Source of the DNA: Gracilibacillus lacisalsi DSM 19029 | Lineage (GTDB): Bacteria; Bacillota; Bacilli; Bacillales; Amphibacillaceae | Reading direction: 5' to 3' | Length of the DNA stretch: 64,000 bases | NCBI RefSeq assembly: GCF_000377765.1 | Contig: NZ_KB898662.1 | Location: 62,001 to 126,000, forward strand | Shown here: positions 42,570-52,013 of the stretch, piece by piece | Layout: each line of letters begins with the position of its first letter | Numbering within the stretch: the first letter of the stretch is position 1 | Notes under the pieces: model-generated | What the model saw: the letters and a program-made list of their open reading frames with translations, nothing else | The model's database searches: none | Told to the model about the DNA's origin: nothing | Translations under genes and position numbers: made by a program

Positions 42570-43685
42570 TTACTTTGTAGCTGTACTCCCTCCACGCCTC
42601 TCGATAAGATTTACTCCAATACCCATGGCTATTATCCCAATAAGGAGCATGATTAATAGCGGCATTAAAATCTCATTGAAGTTGGCATCATAGAAGATAA
42701 CTGACATCGTTGCATCCATTGCGTGTGCCATTGGAAATAAATCTCCGATAAATAGCAACACTTTGTTTGTGATCGTACCCGGCATCATATACGCTCCACT
42801 AATTAATGGAATAAGCGGGATGATGGATGGATAGATAGCGTAAAATTGCTCTGGTGATTTTACAAGGCCAGTTAACAACATCGCAATACTGATCATGCTG
42901 AAGGTAAAGAGTGCAGAAATGATGATTAGTGTCCACAAGTTATCACCCAACTCATAATTCATCACGTACTTAAAGACAATCAGAACTACGACAATTTGAA
43001 ACATCGTCACCAAAAAGCTGTACAAAATATAGCCGATATACATACTCGATTTATTAATCGGTGACAAAATCATCCGATTCCACACACCTGAAACTTTATC
43101 ATTTGTGACATTATTGACTTTAAATCCTGCAAGAAACATAGAAATCAGAAAGGTGAAAGCAAACATAAGCTGAATACTCATGTTATAACTTGGCACCTCT
43201 TTACTATCCAATCCTTGTGCTTCGATTTGTACAGGCGCATCTGCTAGATAATTTTCGATCTCACTTCTGATGTTCTCATCTCCTGTAGCATCAATCAGTG
43301 AGCTAATTTGTGCTTCCTGTTGAAATACTTTATCCACATGTTGCCTTACCATAGAAACTGTCGGAAGCTCAGAAATAACTAACAATCGATAGTCCATCTC
43401 CATTAATTGAACCGCCACATCGATATTACCATCACGAACTTCCTCACGTGCTTGATCAGGATCTGTGACAACAAACTCGAAGGCATTATCTACATTTAAG
43501 CGATCTTCCCATTTTTTTTCGATCTCCTCCGCATTATCTTCCTCACTGAAAATAACCACCTTGGTAGGCGTTTGTATCCCACCCGAAAAAAAGAGGGTCG
43601 CAAGGATACTTCCCATAATCAATGCAAGAACTAAAATTGGATTTCGTTTATCTTTAGAAAATTGTGCCCACAAAACAGACTTCAT
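42570..43685 (-). CDS. ABC-2 type export permease, LnrN-like
   Basis: One of two permeases of an antibiotic-type exporter. The 371 residues have a membrane helix near the N-terminus, a large extracytoplasmic domain (about 40-170) and five C-terminal helices, the ABC-2 membrane plan. It overlaps the second permease gene by 4 bp. In Bacillus subtilis the matching gene order (kinase, regulator, ATPase, two permeases) is lnrJKLMN, which gives resistance to linearmycins and related polyenes. The function here is inferred from that synteny. Confidence 0.85.
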   Translation of the reverse strand: MKSVLWAQFSKDKRNPILVLALIMGSILATLFFSGGIQTPTKVVIFSEEDNAEEIEKKWEDRLNVDNAFEFVVTDPDQAREEVRDGNIDVAVQLMEMDYRLLVISELPTVSMVRQHVDKVFQQEAQISSLIDATGDENIRSEIENYLADAPVQIEAQGLDSKEVPSYNMSIQLMFAFTFLISMFLAGFKVNNVTNDKVSGVWNRMILSPINKSSMYIGYILYSFLVTMFQIVVVLIVFKYVMNYELGDNLWTLIIISALFTFSMISIAMLLTGLVKSPEQFYAIYPSIIPLIPLISGAYMMPGTITNKVLLFIGDLFPMAHAMDATMSVIFYDANFNEILMPLLIMLLIGIIAMGIGVNLIERRGGSTATK

Positions 43686-44950
43686 TTTGCTCCCCCCCTT
43701 TTAGGATACATCGCCAATCCAACTAACGTACATAATACAAAAAAGCCAACTAGCATTAAACTAGGCATTATTAAAGACGATACTTGTTGGTATTGAAGCC
43801 ACTCCATCATCATTGACAGAGTTAAGCCATTTGGTGTCCATTCGCTAACCCTTTGCATCCAATCCGGAAATACATAAATGGGCACGAAGTTACCTCCAAG
43901 GACTGCTAATACCATTGCTATCACATTAAACACACCGTTTGCAGCATCTATATTGTGCATTTGTAAAGCAATAGAAGTGAATACCGCCGCTAAACCTGCA
44001 ACCGCTAAAGCAAACAGTAACGTAATCACAGCAACTCCTAGCCAAAAGTCGAGGGAACGACCAGGAAATACATCTAATATCAAATGCGCTAAACCAAAGA
44101 CGATACTGATTTGCAACCATGCTAAAATAAATGTTGATACCATTTTCCCGATCAAAAATAACATAGGATGACTATTCGTTACTAAAATTCGATCAAAAAC
44201 TTGTTGTCTGATTTCTTCACCTGTTTTAGCCGCTACCGTAATGGAAAGGAATAATGCAAACAGGATTCCCATTGCAAGCGTGAAATACTGGGACATTGTA
44301 AAAGTTTCTCCTTCACCTAACTGCTCCACACCGCCTTGTGGTTGTACTACTTCCACTTCATTACTACCAGCGATCTGCTGCATGGCAAATTGATAATTCA
44401 AATTATCAATAAAACCGTTAATGATGTCATACATTGTCCCGTTGTTAGCCGTTTCTTCTTCCATTTTATAAGCAAGTGAAACTGCCGGCGGTTCTCCGGT
44501 GAAAGCCGCATATAAACTTTCAACTGTAAAGTCATTCGGGATTACTAACATTCCATCGATTTCACCTTGTTCGACTTGATCTATCGCTTCCGTTTCATCT
44601 AAATCGTGTATGGTAACCCAATTTTGTAAATCTTCACTCTCAAGAAAATTGGCTAAAGCTTCTACCGGATCTGCATAGCTAGCTTGTTCTGCAATTGCAG
44701 TAGCTTCCATTTCGTCAAAAGATCCCTCTTCAATCAACTTTTCCTGTAATGATTCCGTTACCTTCTCCTGATTATCTTGATTAACTAATGCCAAGTGTAT
44801 ATCGAGCGTGGCTTCCTCATTACTGTCAAACAACCCATCAAAGGCAAGATTGAGGACAAAAATGATCACAATCGGAAGCAAAAGCGCGACTACAAGTTCT
44901 TTACGATCACGTAAAAATAAAAATAAATCCTTTTTGATAAAACTTCCCAC
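43682..44950 (-). CDS. ABC-2 type export permease, LnrM-like
   Basis: The partner permease, 422 residues: helix at about 18-38, extracytoplasmic domain with many acidic residues (about 45-230), then six helices. A typical ABC-2 signature runs around FTMSQYFTLAMGILFALFLSITVAAKTGEE. It starts 12 bp after the ATPase gene and overlaps the next permease by 4 bp. The length fits LnrM/YfiM. Confidence 0.85.
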   Translation of the reverse strand: MGSFIKKDLFLFLRDRKELVVALLLPIVIIFVLNLAFDGLFDSNEEATLDIHLALVNQDNQEKVTESLQEKLIEEGSFDEMEATAIAEQASYADPVEALANFLESEDLQNWVTIHDLDETEAIDQVEQGEIDGMLVIPNDFTVESLYAAFTGEPPAVSLAYKMEEETANNGTMYDIINGFIDNLNYQFAMQQIAGSNEVEVVQPQGGVEQLGEGETFTMSQYFTLAMGILFALFLSITVAAKTGEEIRQQVFDRILVTNSHPMLFLIGKMVSTFILAWLQISIVFGLAHLILDVFPGRSLDFWLGVAVITLLFALAVAGLAAVFTSIALQMHNIDAANGVFNVIAMVLAVLGGNFVPIYVFPDWMQRVSEWTPNGLTLSMMMEWLQYQQVSSLIMPSLMLVGFFVLCTLVGLAMYPKRGGAK

Positions 44951-44962
44951 GATTACACCTCC

Positions 44963-45895
44963 TTAATCTCTCAATGTCCTACCAGTTAGATGAAGGAAAA
45001 CATCTTCCAGACTAGGTGACTCTGTTTGAAAATTGAGCAATTGAATTTGATGACTGTCAGCTAAATAGACAAGCTCACTAATCAAATTGCTTCCTTTCTT
45101 TGCTATGACCTTAAGCTGCGAACTAGCTGTTTCCACCTTGCGAACACCTTCCAGCTTTTTTATCTTTTCCACAAAAAGTTCATCGATCATGCTTAATTCT
45201 AGCTTGATCGTATCTTCAGACGATAAAATACTGAGCAGCTCCGCTTTACTACCTGCCGCAATCACCTCACCATGATCCATAATGTAAACTCGATCGCAAA
45301 GCTGTTCGACTTCCTCCATATAATGACTCGTATATAAAATCGTTGTACCGTCTGTTTCATTTAATGATCGTACCGTTTCTAAAATATGACTTCTTGATTG
45401 TGGATCAATGCCGACTGTCGGCTCATCAAGAATTAATATTTGCGGTTTATGCAACAATGCAGCAGCAATGTTGACTCTTCGCTTCATCCCTCCGGAAAAA
45501 GTTTTCACTAAATCCTTTTGACGATCCTTCAACCCGACAATTTCCAGTGCATGTTGAATACTGTTCTCTAATTCCTTGCCTTTCAATTTATAAATCGAGC
45601 CAAAAAATTTTAAATTTTCATAAGCAGAAAGCTCTTGATAGAGAGCTAATTCCTGAGGCACCACTCCTAATACTCTTCTTATATCTGCTGGTTTGTTTAC
45701 GGTATTGACTCCATTCAACTTTATTTCACCAGAAGTCGGCTTGATCAAAGTCGATATCATGGAAATCGTTGTAGATTTACCGGCACCATTCGGACCTAGC
45801 AAACCAACTGATTCTCCTCTATCAAGATATAAGTTAACGTCCTGTACCGCCTTTTTTCCCTTAAATGACTTACTAACATTTATCGTTTCAAGCAT
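44963..45895 (-). CDS. ABC transporter ATPase, LnrL-like
   Basis: Energy-coupling subunit of the exporter, 310 residues. Walker A is LGPNGAGKST, the Q loop GVVPQE, the signature FSGGMKRR and Walker B LILDEPTVGID, with switch His in YTSHYMEE. The C-terminal extension of about 80 residues is common in drug-export ATPases (DrrA-like). It is preceded by AAGGAGGA and follows the two-component system after 120 bp that hold a weak terminator. Confidence 0.92.
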   Translation of the reverse strand: MLETINVSKSFKGKKAVQDVNLYLDRGESVGLLGPNGAGKSTTISMISTLIKPTSGEIKLNGVNTVNKPADIRRVLGVVPQELALYQELSAYENLKFFGSIYKLKGKELENSIQHALEIVGLKDRQKDLVKTFSGGMKRRVNIAAALLHKPQILILDEPTVGIDPQSRSHILETVRSLNETDGTTILYTSHYMEEVEQLCDRVYIMDHGEVIAAGSKAELLSILSSEDTIKLELSMIDELFVEKIKKLEGVRKVETASSQLKVIAKKGSNLISELVYLADSHQIQLLNFQTESPSLEDVFLHLTGRTLRD

Positions 45896-45939
45896 GTGTT
45901 TTCCTCCTTTTTTTCCTTTCTTACTATATATCGTAAATG

Positions 45940-45970
45940 AAAAAGACCAACGTCACTACTGACCCTGGTC
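45940..45970 (-). terminator. Weak terminator between regulator and ATPase genes
   Basis: Stem GACC (45945-45948) with GGTC (45967-45970), plus an inner GTCA/TGAC pair; on the minus strand TTTTTCA follows. It would allow a separate basal level for the two-component genes and inducible read-through or a second promoter for the exporter. Confidence 0.5.
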
Positions 45971-46014
45971 ATGAACTCTTCTTACATATATTACTTTAGT
46001 CATTTTTTCTGCAA

Positions 46015-46647
46015 TCATACTAGACGATGGCGAATAGCATATATTGCTAATTGAGTCCGATCTCGTAATGCTAGTTTATCTAATATTTGACTAGTTTGAT
46101 TTTTTACTGTACCTACTGAAAGTCCCAATCGTTCTGCAATCTCTCTATTATTCAGCCCTTCTCCAATACATTTCAGGATTGCTCTTTCTCTCGGTGTTAA
46201 CGTTGGATCAATTGACTCTTGTTCTTCGGTTTTCAGTAATTCCGGAACCACTTTTGCCGCCACCTGATCTTGGAGGGAAAGTCCTCCTTTTATTGCACTC
46301 TTAATTGAGCGTATCAGTGATTCGGTATCTCCATCCTTCAACATATAACCGCTAACCCCCACTTTTAACGCATCCATAATATATTGATTATCATCAAACG
46401 TTGTCAGCATTAATATTTTCAAATGAGGGAAACGCGAGCGTAATACTTTTGCCGCTTCTATTCCATCCATCTCAGGCATGCGAATATCTAACACCGCAAC
46501 ATCGAATAACTGTTTTTCACACAACACTACAGCTTGTCTACCATTATCCGCTTCCCCGGTTACTTCTATTTCTTCATCCGTTTCGATCATTGCCTTTAAC
46601 CCTTGTCGTACCATCACCTGATCCTCTGCTAACAAAACCTTTATCAT
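46015..46647 (-). CDS. NarL/LuxR-type response regulator, LnrK-like
   Basis: A 210-residue regulator: receiver domain with phosphoacceptor Asp54 in AVLDIRMPEMDG, then a LuxR helix-turn-helix (TPRERAILKCIGEGLNNREIAERLGLSVGTVKNQ, about 145-180). It overlaps the kinase gene by 4 bp and presumably activates the exporter genes 44963-42570. Length matches LnrK. Confidence 0.92.
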   Translation of the reverse strand: MIKVLLAEDQVMVRQGLKAMIETDEEIEVTGEADNGRQAVVLCEKQLFDVAVLDIRMPEMDGIEAAKVLRSRFPHLKILMLTTFDDNQYIMDALKVGVSGYMLKDGDTESLIRSIKSAIKGGLSLQDQVAAKVVPELLKTEEQESIDPTLTPRERAILKCIGEGLNNREIAERLGLSVGTVKNQTSQILDKLALRDRTQLAIYAIRHRLV

Positions 46648-47780
46648 TCTATCCTCTCCATTTTCGTTAATCGAATACTGCCGCTTACTACAAACTGCCG
46701 CTCATCATGATGTATATCTAGGGAACCGCCCACTTTTTCCAAACGTTCTCGCATCGCTTTTAACCCATACCCCTCTTCAAAAAAAGGACTCGTTTTGCCA
46801 GGATTCATCACTTCAAAGCGAAAAATACTACCCCCCGGTGTTTCAAAAGAGATGTGAGCCTCTCTTGTAGAACTATGCTTCATAATATTGGTTAGTGCCT
46901 CTTGTACAGCGCGGTAAATTGCAAATGACTGTTCGCCTGTCAATGATGCGGCAAATGCTCCGTGCTTTACCGAAAAATTGATTTTCATAAATCGTTCCAC
47001 TTCTAACTTACGAATTAATCGGATGAGACCTTGTAAACCACCGACTTCAGTTTGTTTAAAGGATTTGACAGCTCGCCTCGTTTCTTCCAAACTTTGTTCG
47101 GCAAGTTCTTTCAATTTTTTGACCTTTTCTTGATCTTTTTCATTCACAGTTATACGAAAGGCTTCTAATTGCATTAACAAAGCAGTTAGTTTATGACCAA
47201 CAGAGTCATGAATTTCATGCCCTATCAACATCCGTTCATCCTGCCTGGCATGTTCTTCCTCCGTAACCAGCTGCCTTTTCATCCTTCTATATTCATCTAA
47301 TAAGGCATCGTTCTTTTCTCTGACCTCTATTTCACGTCTTTTTACAAGCTGAAAGTACAATAATCCGATCATAGTTAATAGGTAAAACAATCCGACCCAT
47401 GCTAATTGGTTCGTGGAGAGGCTAGTTTGCAGCAGGATTGAGCATAACCCGACAAACTGAACCAACATTACAACCATACTTTGTAACAACGATAATCTAA
47501 AAACTGCTTCTGCAAGTACCAACGCTTGTACAAGTAACAAATATGGATTGAAATCCTGGTTTACAGGGTAAAAAATATGCAACAGTGTCAGTGTCTGTGT
47601 GCTGAATAATATCGTTTGTAAAAGCGATTTGTCTGCAAATAGTGGGAATAGGAACAAGATAATCAAAAACAAACAGAAACTGGACAACTGTTGTAAAGAT
47701 AAAGTCAAATCCGATCCCCAAAAAGCTAATGGCCATACAAGGCAATGAATAGCGATCCACATAAAATATGTTTTATTCAT
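46644..47780 (-). CDS. Sensor histidine kinase, LnrJ-like (HisKA_3)
   Basis: A 378-residue kinase with about five or six membrane helices in the first 140 residues and little extracytoplasmic sequence, so it probably senses a lipophilic signal in the membrane, as proposed for LnrJ. The HisKA_3 motif is EIHDSVGHKLTAL, with the phosphoacceptor in IHDS. The ATPase part shows QEALTNIMKHS and GYGLKAMRER. It is the first gene of the lnr-like operon. Confidence 0.9.
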   Translation of the reverse strand: MNKTYFMWIAIHCLVWPLAFWGSDLTLSLQQLSSFCLFLIILFLFPLFADKSLLQTILFSTQTLTLLHIFYPVNQDFNPYLLLVQALVLAEAVFRLSLLQSMVVMLVQFVGLCSILLQTSLSTNQLAWVGLFYLLTMIGLLYFQLVKRREIEVREKNDALLDEYRRMKRQLVTEEEHARQDERMLIGHEIHDSVGHKLTALLMQLEAFRITVNEKDQEKVKKLKELAEQSLEETRRAVKSFKQTEVGGLQGLIRLIRKLEVERFMKINFSVKHGAFAASLTGEQSFAIYRAVQEALTNIMKHSSTREAHISFETPGGSIFRFEVMNPGKTSPFFEEGYGLKAMRERLEKVGGSLDIHHDERQFVVSGSIRLTKMERIE

Positions 47781-47870
47781 ATTGAAATACTCCTTCGAAC
47801 ATAACGATCATCCTTTGTGCCCTCATTATACTATGATTGATCATGCACCGCATCCGCGATTTAAAGGTTT

Positions 47871-48374
47871 TTACTGTTTTACTACCGTTGTTCCTGCTAA
47901 TAAATCTGCTAAATGACGATGATCCTGACGTACAAGGACCATGATAATATAAAGAAATGCTAAAAACATCGAGATACTAATATAAACCATGGCTATCCAA
48001 TTGAAATCATGATACATTCCATGAATAACTCCCATATGGCCTAGCTGCCACGGTAGAAATTTCGCAATATTGCGTACCGTACTTCTTATTTTGGGATAAT
48101 CAGGATAGCTTACTTTTACCTTTTTGATTCTTTTGCCAACAGTGGAAGCGCGAGAGCCGCCTTCAAGAATCGAAAGTAGAATGATGACTGGAAGCACAGA
48201 GGTTAACGTTGCAATAAGTTGTGTTTGCCAATTTGAAAATGCAGGAATTCCATTAAAAGCGACCAGGTAGACTAATTGCATGATGCCGAAGAGTAAGATG
48301 AGATATGCACTGATACATAACCAGTCAATCAATAAAGCAATAAACCGTTGTTTCCTTGTAGCAACAGTTTGCAT
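47871..48374 (-). CDS. RDD family membrane protein
   Basis: 167 residues, three to four membrane helices. RKQRFIALLIDWLCI near the start carries the R-D pair of the RDD family (Arg-Asp-Asp), and GKRIKKVKV follows the second helix pair; the ending RQDHRHLADLLAGTTVV supplies the last conserved Asp. The function of the family is unsettled (ion exchange has been proposed for some halophile members). It lies 90 bp upstream of the lnrJ-like gene on the same strand; a functional link is unproven. Confidence 0.85.
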   Translation of the reverse strand: MQTVATRKQRFIALLIDWLCISAYLILLFGIMQLVYLVAFNGIPAFSNWQTQLIATLTSVLPVIILLSILEGGSRASTVGKRIKKVKVSYPDYPKIRSTVRNIAKFLPWQLGHMGVIHGMYHDFNWIAMVYISISMFLAFLYIIMVLVRQDHRHLADLLAGTTVVKQ

Positions 48375-48591
48375 ATAAATCCTCCTTAATAATGTGTGGA
48401 GTTTGTTGTTAGTGAAATATTTAAAGCTATCACACGGACATACAATGCTTAATCCATTATACTATTAATATGAGTACTATAGGGGGTTTTTTCACAATAA
48501 GAAAATCTGAGCAAAACCACTCTTTCCTTATAACTAAAAGCTAAAGATTTACCATTTCTCTAACATCGATTATGAAATACTTGAACAGCTT

Positions 48592-48730
48592 AACCACCGC
48601 TCCGGCTGCCCACTTCCCTTTCCGTGGGGTTTGTCCTTCAGCTAACTTTTTCGAGCAAAACCCACTTGAAAAAGTGGATCTTCAGGTCAAACAATTCCCA
48701 CAGGAGTGAAAGTGGGCGGCCTTCGCTAAG
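48592..48730. repeat. Hairpin repeat B, copy 1
   Basis: From AACCACCGC to CTTCGCTAAG. The ends are complementary (CCGGCTGCCCACTT versus AAGTGGGCGGCC, imperfect), with an inner stem CCACTT/AAGTGG. The left part CCCACTTCCCTTTCCGTGGGG is identical in copy 2 at 53631-53756. Its reverse strand shares the words ACTCCTG-GGGAA and GAA-ATCCACTT with element C at 48863-48959. Confidence 0.8.
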
Positions 48731-48862
48731 TATTGTCCTACAACGCTAGCATGAAGTAATACGGTTGCTTTTATTATGGCAAATAGCAATTGTTCACTTT
48801 GTCCATTGTAAAAAGTCAACCTATTACTTCTGACAAGAGTTGTTGCACCTTCTCATAGCGGA

Positions 48863-48959
48863 GACTAATTACGGAGACTCCTGCGGGAATAGCACGAGCC
48901 GAAAATCCACTTTGCAAAGTTAGTTGAGGCAGTGCCCATATAAAGCGAAGTAATTAGTC
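48863..48959. repeat. Element C with perfect 10-bp terminal inverted repeats
   Basis: GACTAATTAC (48863-48872) and GTAATTAGTC (48950-48959) bound a 97-bp element. Inside are ACTCCTGCGGGAATAGCACG and a perfect 12-bp palindrome ACTTTGCAAAGT (48909-48920). Similar CTCCTGCGGGAA words recur between genes in many Bacillaceae; that statement rests on recall of the family, not on a search. MITE-like in form, no open frame. Confidence 0.75.
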
Positions 48960-49052
48960 GGAGCGTTGGCAAATAAACATAAAACATTTCAAAATAACTA
49001 CTTCGCTTAACGCAGTCATTGCACTGATTTTATAACTTCTTAACTTATAAAA

Positions 49053-49096
49053 AGAAAGCTTGCAACACCCTGTTTAGGCGTGCTTGCAAGCTTTCT
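49053..49096 (-). terminator. Terminator of the CUT2 sugar operon
   Basis: Perfect 13-bp stem AGAAAGCTTGCAA (49053-49065) and TTGCAAGCTTTCT (49084-49096); the minus strand continues TTTTATAAG. It begins 5 bp after the aldolase stop. Confidence 0.9.
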
Positions 49097-49100
49097 ACTA

Positions 49101-49952
49101 TTAATTCATAAATATTTCAATAGCGCGTTGATAATTTTGTTTCATCGCTTTTTTGGCGACTGCCGTTATATCATGATAAAAAATATGTTCCTTGTGGTTA
49201 ACATAATGCTTTACTGCTTCAGCGCCTGCTTTGGCTGCATAGCTATAATAATTGACTTTCCTTACTCCTGCATTGATCACTTGAGTATAGTCCTCTTCTT
49301 TAAGGCCGGAACCACCATGCATGACAACTGGTTTACCTGTTCCTTGATAGATTTGTTGCAAACGGTGAAAGTCAAGCTTAGGCTCCTCTAAATAAATGCC
49401 ATGCACAGTGCCAAACGCAGCAGCTAGTGCATCAATATCTGTTTCCGCTACAAATACTTTGGCAGTTTCCGGGTCGGTATAAATACCATCGCCTTTGTCG
49501 GAATCGTCATAGCTTTCACCGCCACCTATTGTCGAATCTGTCATCACTCCCAGTTCTGCCTCGACCGAAACATTTTGTTTCCTTGCATATTCTACCACTT
49601 TCTTCACTTCTCTTACATTTGCTTCAAAAGGTAAATGGGATGCATCAATCATGACAGAGGTGAAACCAATATCAATCGCTTGTTTGATTAAATCGAATTG
49701 AGTGCCATGATCCAGATGAACCGTAATCGGTACACTTGCTTTTTTGGCTAATTCTACTAAAATGGGTCCAATAAACTCTAGCGGCATTAGCTCATTATGA
49801 ACCTCGGCATGCGCCAAAATAATCGGAGCTTTTAACTCCTCCGCTGCCTCAAGTGCTGCTCGGGCAGCTTCCAAAGTAGGAACATTAAAAGCACCAACTG
49901 CATAATTCCCTTTCTCCGCCATTTCTAGATTTTCTTTTAATGTAACTAACAT
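49101..49952 (-). CDS. Class II (zinc) fructose-bisphosphate/tagatose-type aldolase
   Basis: Metal-dependent aldolase of 283 residues, splitting a ketose phosphate into two three-carbon units or related products. Zinc and catalytic residues are visible in VHLDHGTQFD (His79, Asp81, His82), FGTVHGIY and VMHGGSGL, and NYYSYAAKAG forms the phosphate site. The family includes FbaA, GatY, KbaY and IolJ; length and the GGGESYDDSDKG loop do not decide the substrate. As the last gene after a PfkB kinase in a sugar import operon, it likely cleaves the bisphosphate made from the imported sugar. Confidence 0.9.
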   Translation of the reverse strand: MLVTLKENLEMAEKGNYAVGAFNVPTLEAARAALEAAEELKAPIILAHAEVHNELMPLEFIGPILVELAKKASVPITVHLDHGTQFDLIKQAIDIGFTSVMIDASHLPFEANVREVKKVVEYARKQNVSVEAELGVMTDSTIGGGESYDDSDKGDGIYTDPETAKVFVAETDIDALAAAFGTVHGIYLEEPKLDFHRLQQIYQGTGKPVVMHGGSGLKEEDYTQVINAGVRKVNYYSYAAKAGAEAVKHYVNHKEHIFYHDITAVAKKAMKQNYQRAIEIFMN

Positions 49953-49964
49953 GATTTATCCCCC

Positions 49965-50984
49965 TTATAGAAGAAAAGCATCTTCGCGTTTCTTCCAGTT
50001 ATCATACATCTCTTTTAATGTTTGTATATCTTTCACACCGGAAGCACTATCTTCTTCTAACAAGGAGGAAGCAGCACTAGCGGTAGCTATTTTCATTGAC
50101 TCATATAATGAATAACCTTTCTCCGCACCATAGAGAATCCCAGCTGCATACGCGTCACCTGCTCCAACCGTTCCTTTTATGCTATCTTTATTAATCGATA
50201 AAGATGGTAAACGATAAAATTCCTCCCCGTTATACCCAAAGCTAGCTTCAGGTGCGTGGATGACTACCCAATCTTGTACACCTATGCTTTTCATCTTAGT
50301 TAATGCTTTTTTTATATTGTTCACTAGTAATCTATCATTCTGTCCACGCAATGTTATTGCGGTACTTTTCCCAGCTTCATATTCATTCACAATGCAGTAG
50401 TTCGTATATTTTAATGCAGGTGGTACTAGCTTTTCATATCTATCTTTATTTTCACTTACGATATCAATGGAAGTTTGAATCCCTTCTTTTTGGGCGAGAT
50501 ATAATAGTTTAGCAAGCTTTGTCCCGTATTGCTCATCCTCTTGATCTAAAGCATCTAACAACAGGACATATGCAACATGCAAAATTTTCGCCTGGATATT
50601 TAAAAATGGAAAAGCATCTTCATTAAAAGAGGTAGAGTTTCCTTTATAGGTATAAAAGGTTCTTGTTTTATCGGATTCATCAAAGATAACATCAGTAAAT
50701 GGCGTTTCTCCCGTAAACTGAACCTTACTCAAATCGACATTGTTATATTTTGAAAAGCCTTCATACAAATATTGTCCTTTCTCGTCTTCTCCAAAATAAG
50801 CAATGATTTCAATTGGAAGAGTCGGATCGATATGAGCCAAAGATAGTGAACAGTTGGAAACAGCTCCCCCCATTGACCGTTTCCTTTGCTCAATCGTCGT
50901 TAATTCTGATTTAGCTGGGTATCCATTTACTGATTTAATTTCATCAACCATTACCGTACCAGCAATTGCAACTCCCTTGCGCAA
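49965..50984 (-). CDS. PfkB-family carbohydrate kinase
   Basis: Sugar or sugar-phosphate kinase of the ribokinase fold, 339 residues. The N-terminal glycine motif is SMGGAVSNCSLSLA (a variant of GGxxxN) and the ATP/catalytic motif GTVGAGDAYAAGIL carries the Asp base. The lid region and long middle are unlike ribokinase (RbsK), so another sugar is likely. Twelve bp separate it from the aldolase, and it follows the permease, so kinase and aldolase act in series on the imported sugar. GGGGGGATA-type ribosome binding site precedes the ATG. Confidence 0.9.
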   Translation of the reverse strand: MRKGVAIAGTVMVDEIKSVNGYPAKSELTTIEQRKRSMGGAVSNCSLSLAHIDPTLPIEIIAYFGEDEKGQYLYEGFSKYNNVDLSKVQFTGETPFTDVIFDESDKTRTFYTYKGNSTSFNEDAFPFLNIQAKILHVAYVLLLDALDQEDEQYGTKLAKLLYLAQKEGIQTSIDIVSENKDRYEKLVPPALKYTNYCIVNEYEAGKSTAITLRGQNDRLLVNNIKKALTKMKSIGVQDWVVIHAPEASFGYNGEEFYRLPSLSINKDSIKGTVGAGDAYAAGILYGAEKGYSLYESMKIATASAASSLLEEDSASGVKDIQTLKEMYDNWKKREDAFLL

Positions 50985-51014
50985 TAATATCCCCCCCTTT
51001 CGGTATGAACAAAC

Positions 51015-52013
51015 TTACAATTGATTCCGCTTCTTAATAACATCAGCGTATACCGCGATTAGAATCACCGTACCTTTTACGATATATTGCCAAAAGGAGC
51101 TGACTCCCATTAAATTGAGACCGTTGCTTAAAACACCGATGATAAGTGCACCGATTACAGTTCCACCGATCTTACCTGAGCCACCTGTCATACTTGTTCC
51201 ACCCAATACAACAGCGGCAATTGCATCTAACTCCGCCATATCACCTGCTGTCGGCTGGCCAGAGAACATTCTCGAAGATAAAACGATCCCCGCAACACCT
51301 GCCATCAGACCGCTAAAAGTATAAGCGAAGATCTTGATCTTCTTAATGTTTATGCCGGCATATTTAGCTGCTTCCGGATTACCACCAACCGCATACATAT
51401 ATCTTCCTAGTTTCGTTTTATTCATTATGATATAAGCAATGATAAGAATAATGATTAAATAAAGGACAGGAGCTGGCAGAAATCCGCCAATATAACCAGA
51501 ACCAATGTTATTGAAGGAATCTGACATCACTCTTACCGGTTTTCCGTCACTAAAAACATAAGCTGCTCCCCTGGCGATGTTCATTGTCGCTAAGGTGACA
51601 ATAAAAGGAGGGATTATCGTAGTGGCGACTACATAGCCGTTAAATGCACCGAAAAGCATGCCGACTAATAATCCCGCCGCAACTGCCGCCCAGACAGGGA
51701 AACCTAACATTGCAATTAATAGCGTTGTTACAACGCCCGTTACCGCAATAATAGAGCCTACCGATAAATCGATCCCACCTAAAATAATGACCATCGTCAT
51801 CGCTATCGCTAAATACATGTTGGTAGAGGTTTGTCTTAATACATTCATGAGATTGTTAGAAGACAAAAAATCAGGATTCATGATCGAAATAAAGGTACAT
51901 AAAACAATTAATCCAATTAAAATCCCCATATTATCTCTAACAAACCCCGTAACAGCATGGCTGATTTTAAACCAGATCGATTCTTTACCATTTTCATAGG
52001 TTAATGGAGTCAT
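51015..52013 (-). CDS. CUT2 sugar ABC transporter permease (RbsC-like)
   Basis: Membrane subunit of a monosaccharide importer, 332 residues, eight to ten hydrophobic segments. ISIMNPDFLSSNNLMNVLRQ and GGIDLSVGSIIAVTGV are characteristic of RbsC-type permeases; AVVLGGTSMTGGSGKIGGT near the C-terminus is the conserved coupling region. Its start overlaps the ATPase gene by 4 bp. Confidence 0.93.
   Translation of the reverse strand: MTPLTYENGKESIWFKISHAVTGFVRDNMGILIGLIVLCTFISIMNPDFLSSNNLMNVLRQTSTNMYLAIAMTMVIILGGIDLSVGSIIAVTGVVTTLLIAMLGFPVWAAVAAGLLVGMLFGAFNGYVVATTIIPPFIVTLATMNIARGAAYVFSDGKPVRVMSDSFNNIGSGYIGGFLPAPVLYLIIILIIAYIIMNKTKLGRYMYAVGGNPEAAKYAGINIKKIKIFAYTFSGLMAGVAGIVLSSRMFSGQPTAGDMAELDAIAAVVLGGTSMTGGSGKIGGTVIGALIIGVLSNGLNLMGVSSFWQYIVKGTVILIAVYADVIKKRNQL

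Larger units (their letters stand above)
48375..49052. other. Long repeat-rich intergenic region
   Basis: About 680 bp without a gene. It contains a hairpin element (48592-48730) and an inverted-repeat-bounded element (48863-48959). The segment from about 48513 onward, including GAGCAAAA and CCTTA words, also resembles the flank of the copy at 53631. No ORF or promoter was supported. Confidence 0.7.

Noticed and set aside
48863-48959. Complete insertion sequence
   Set aside because: Terminal inverted repeats are present, but the element is under 100 bp with no transposase frame.
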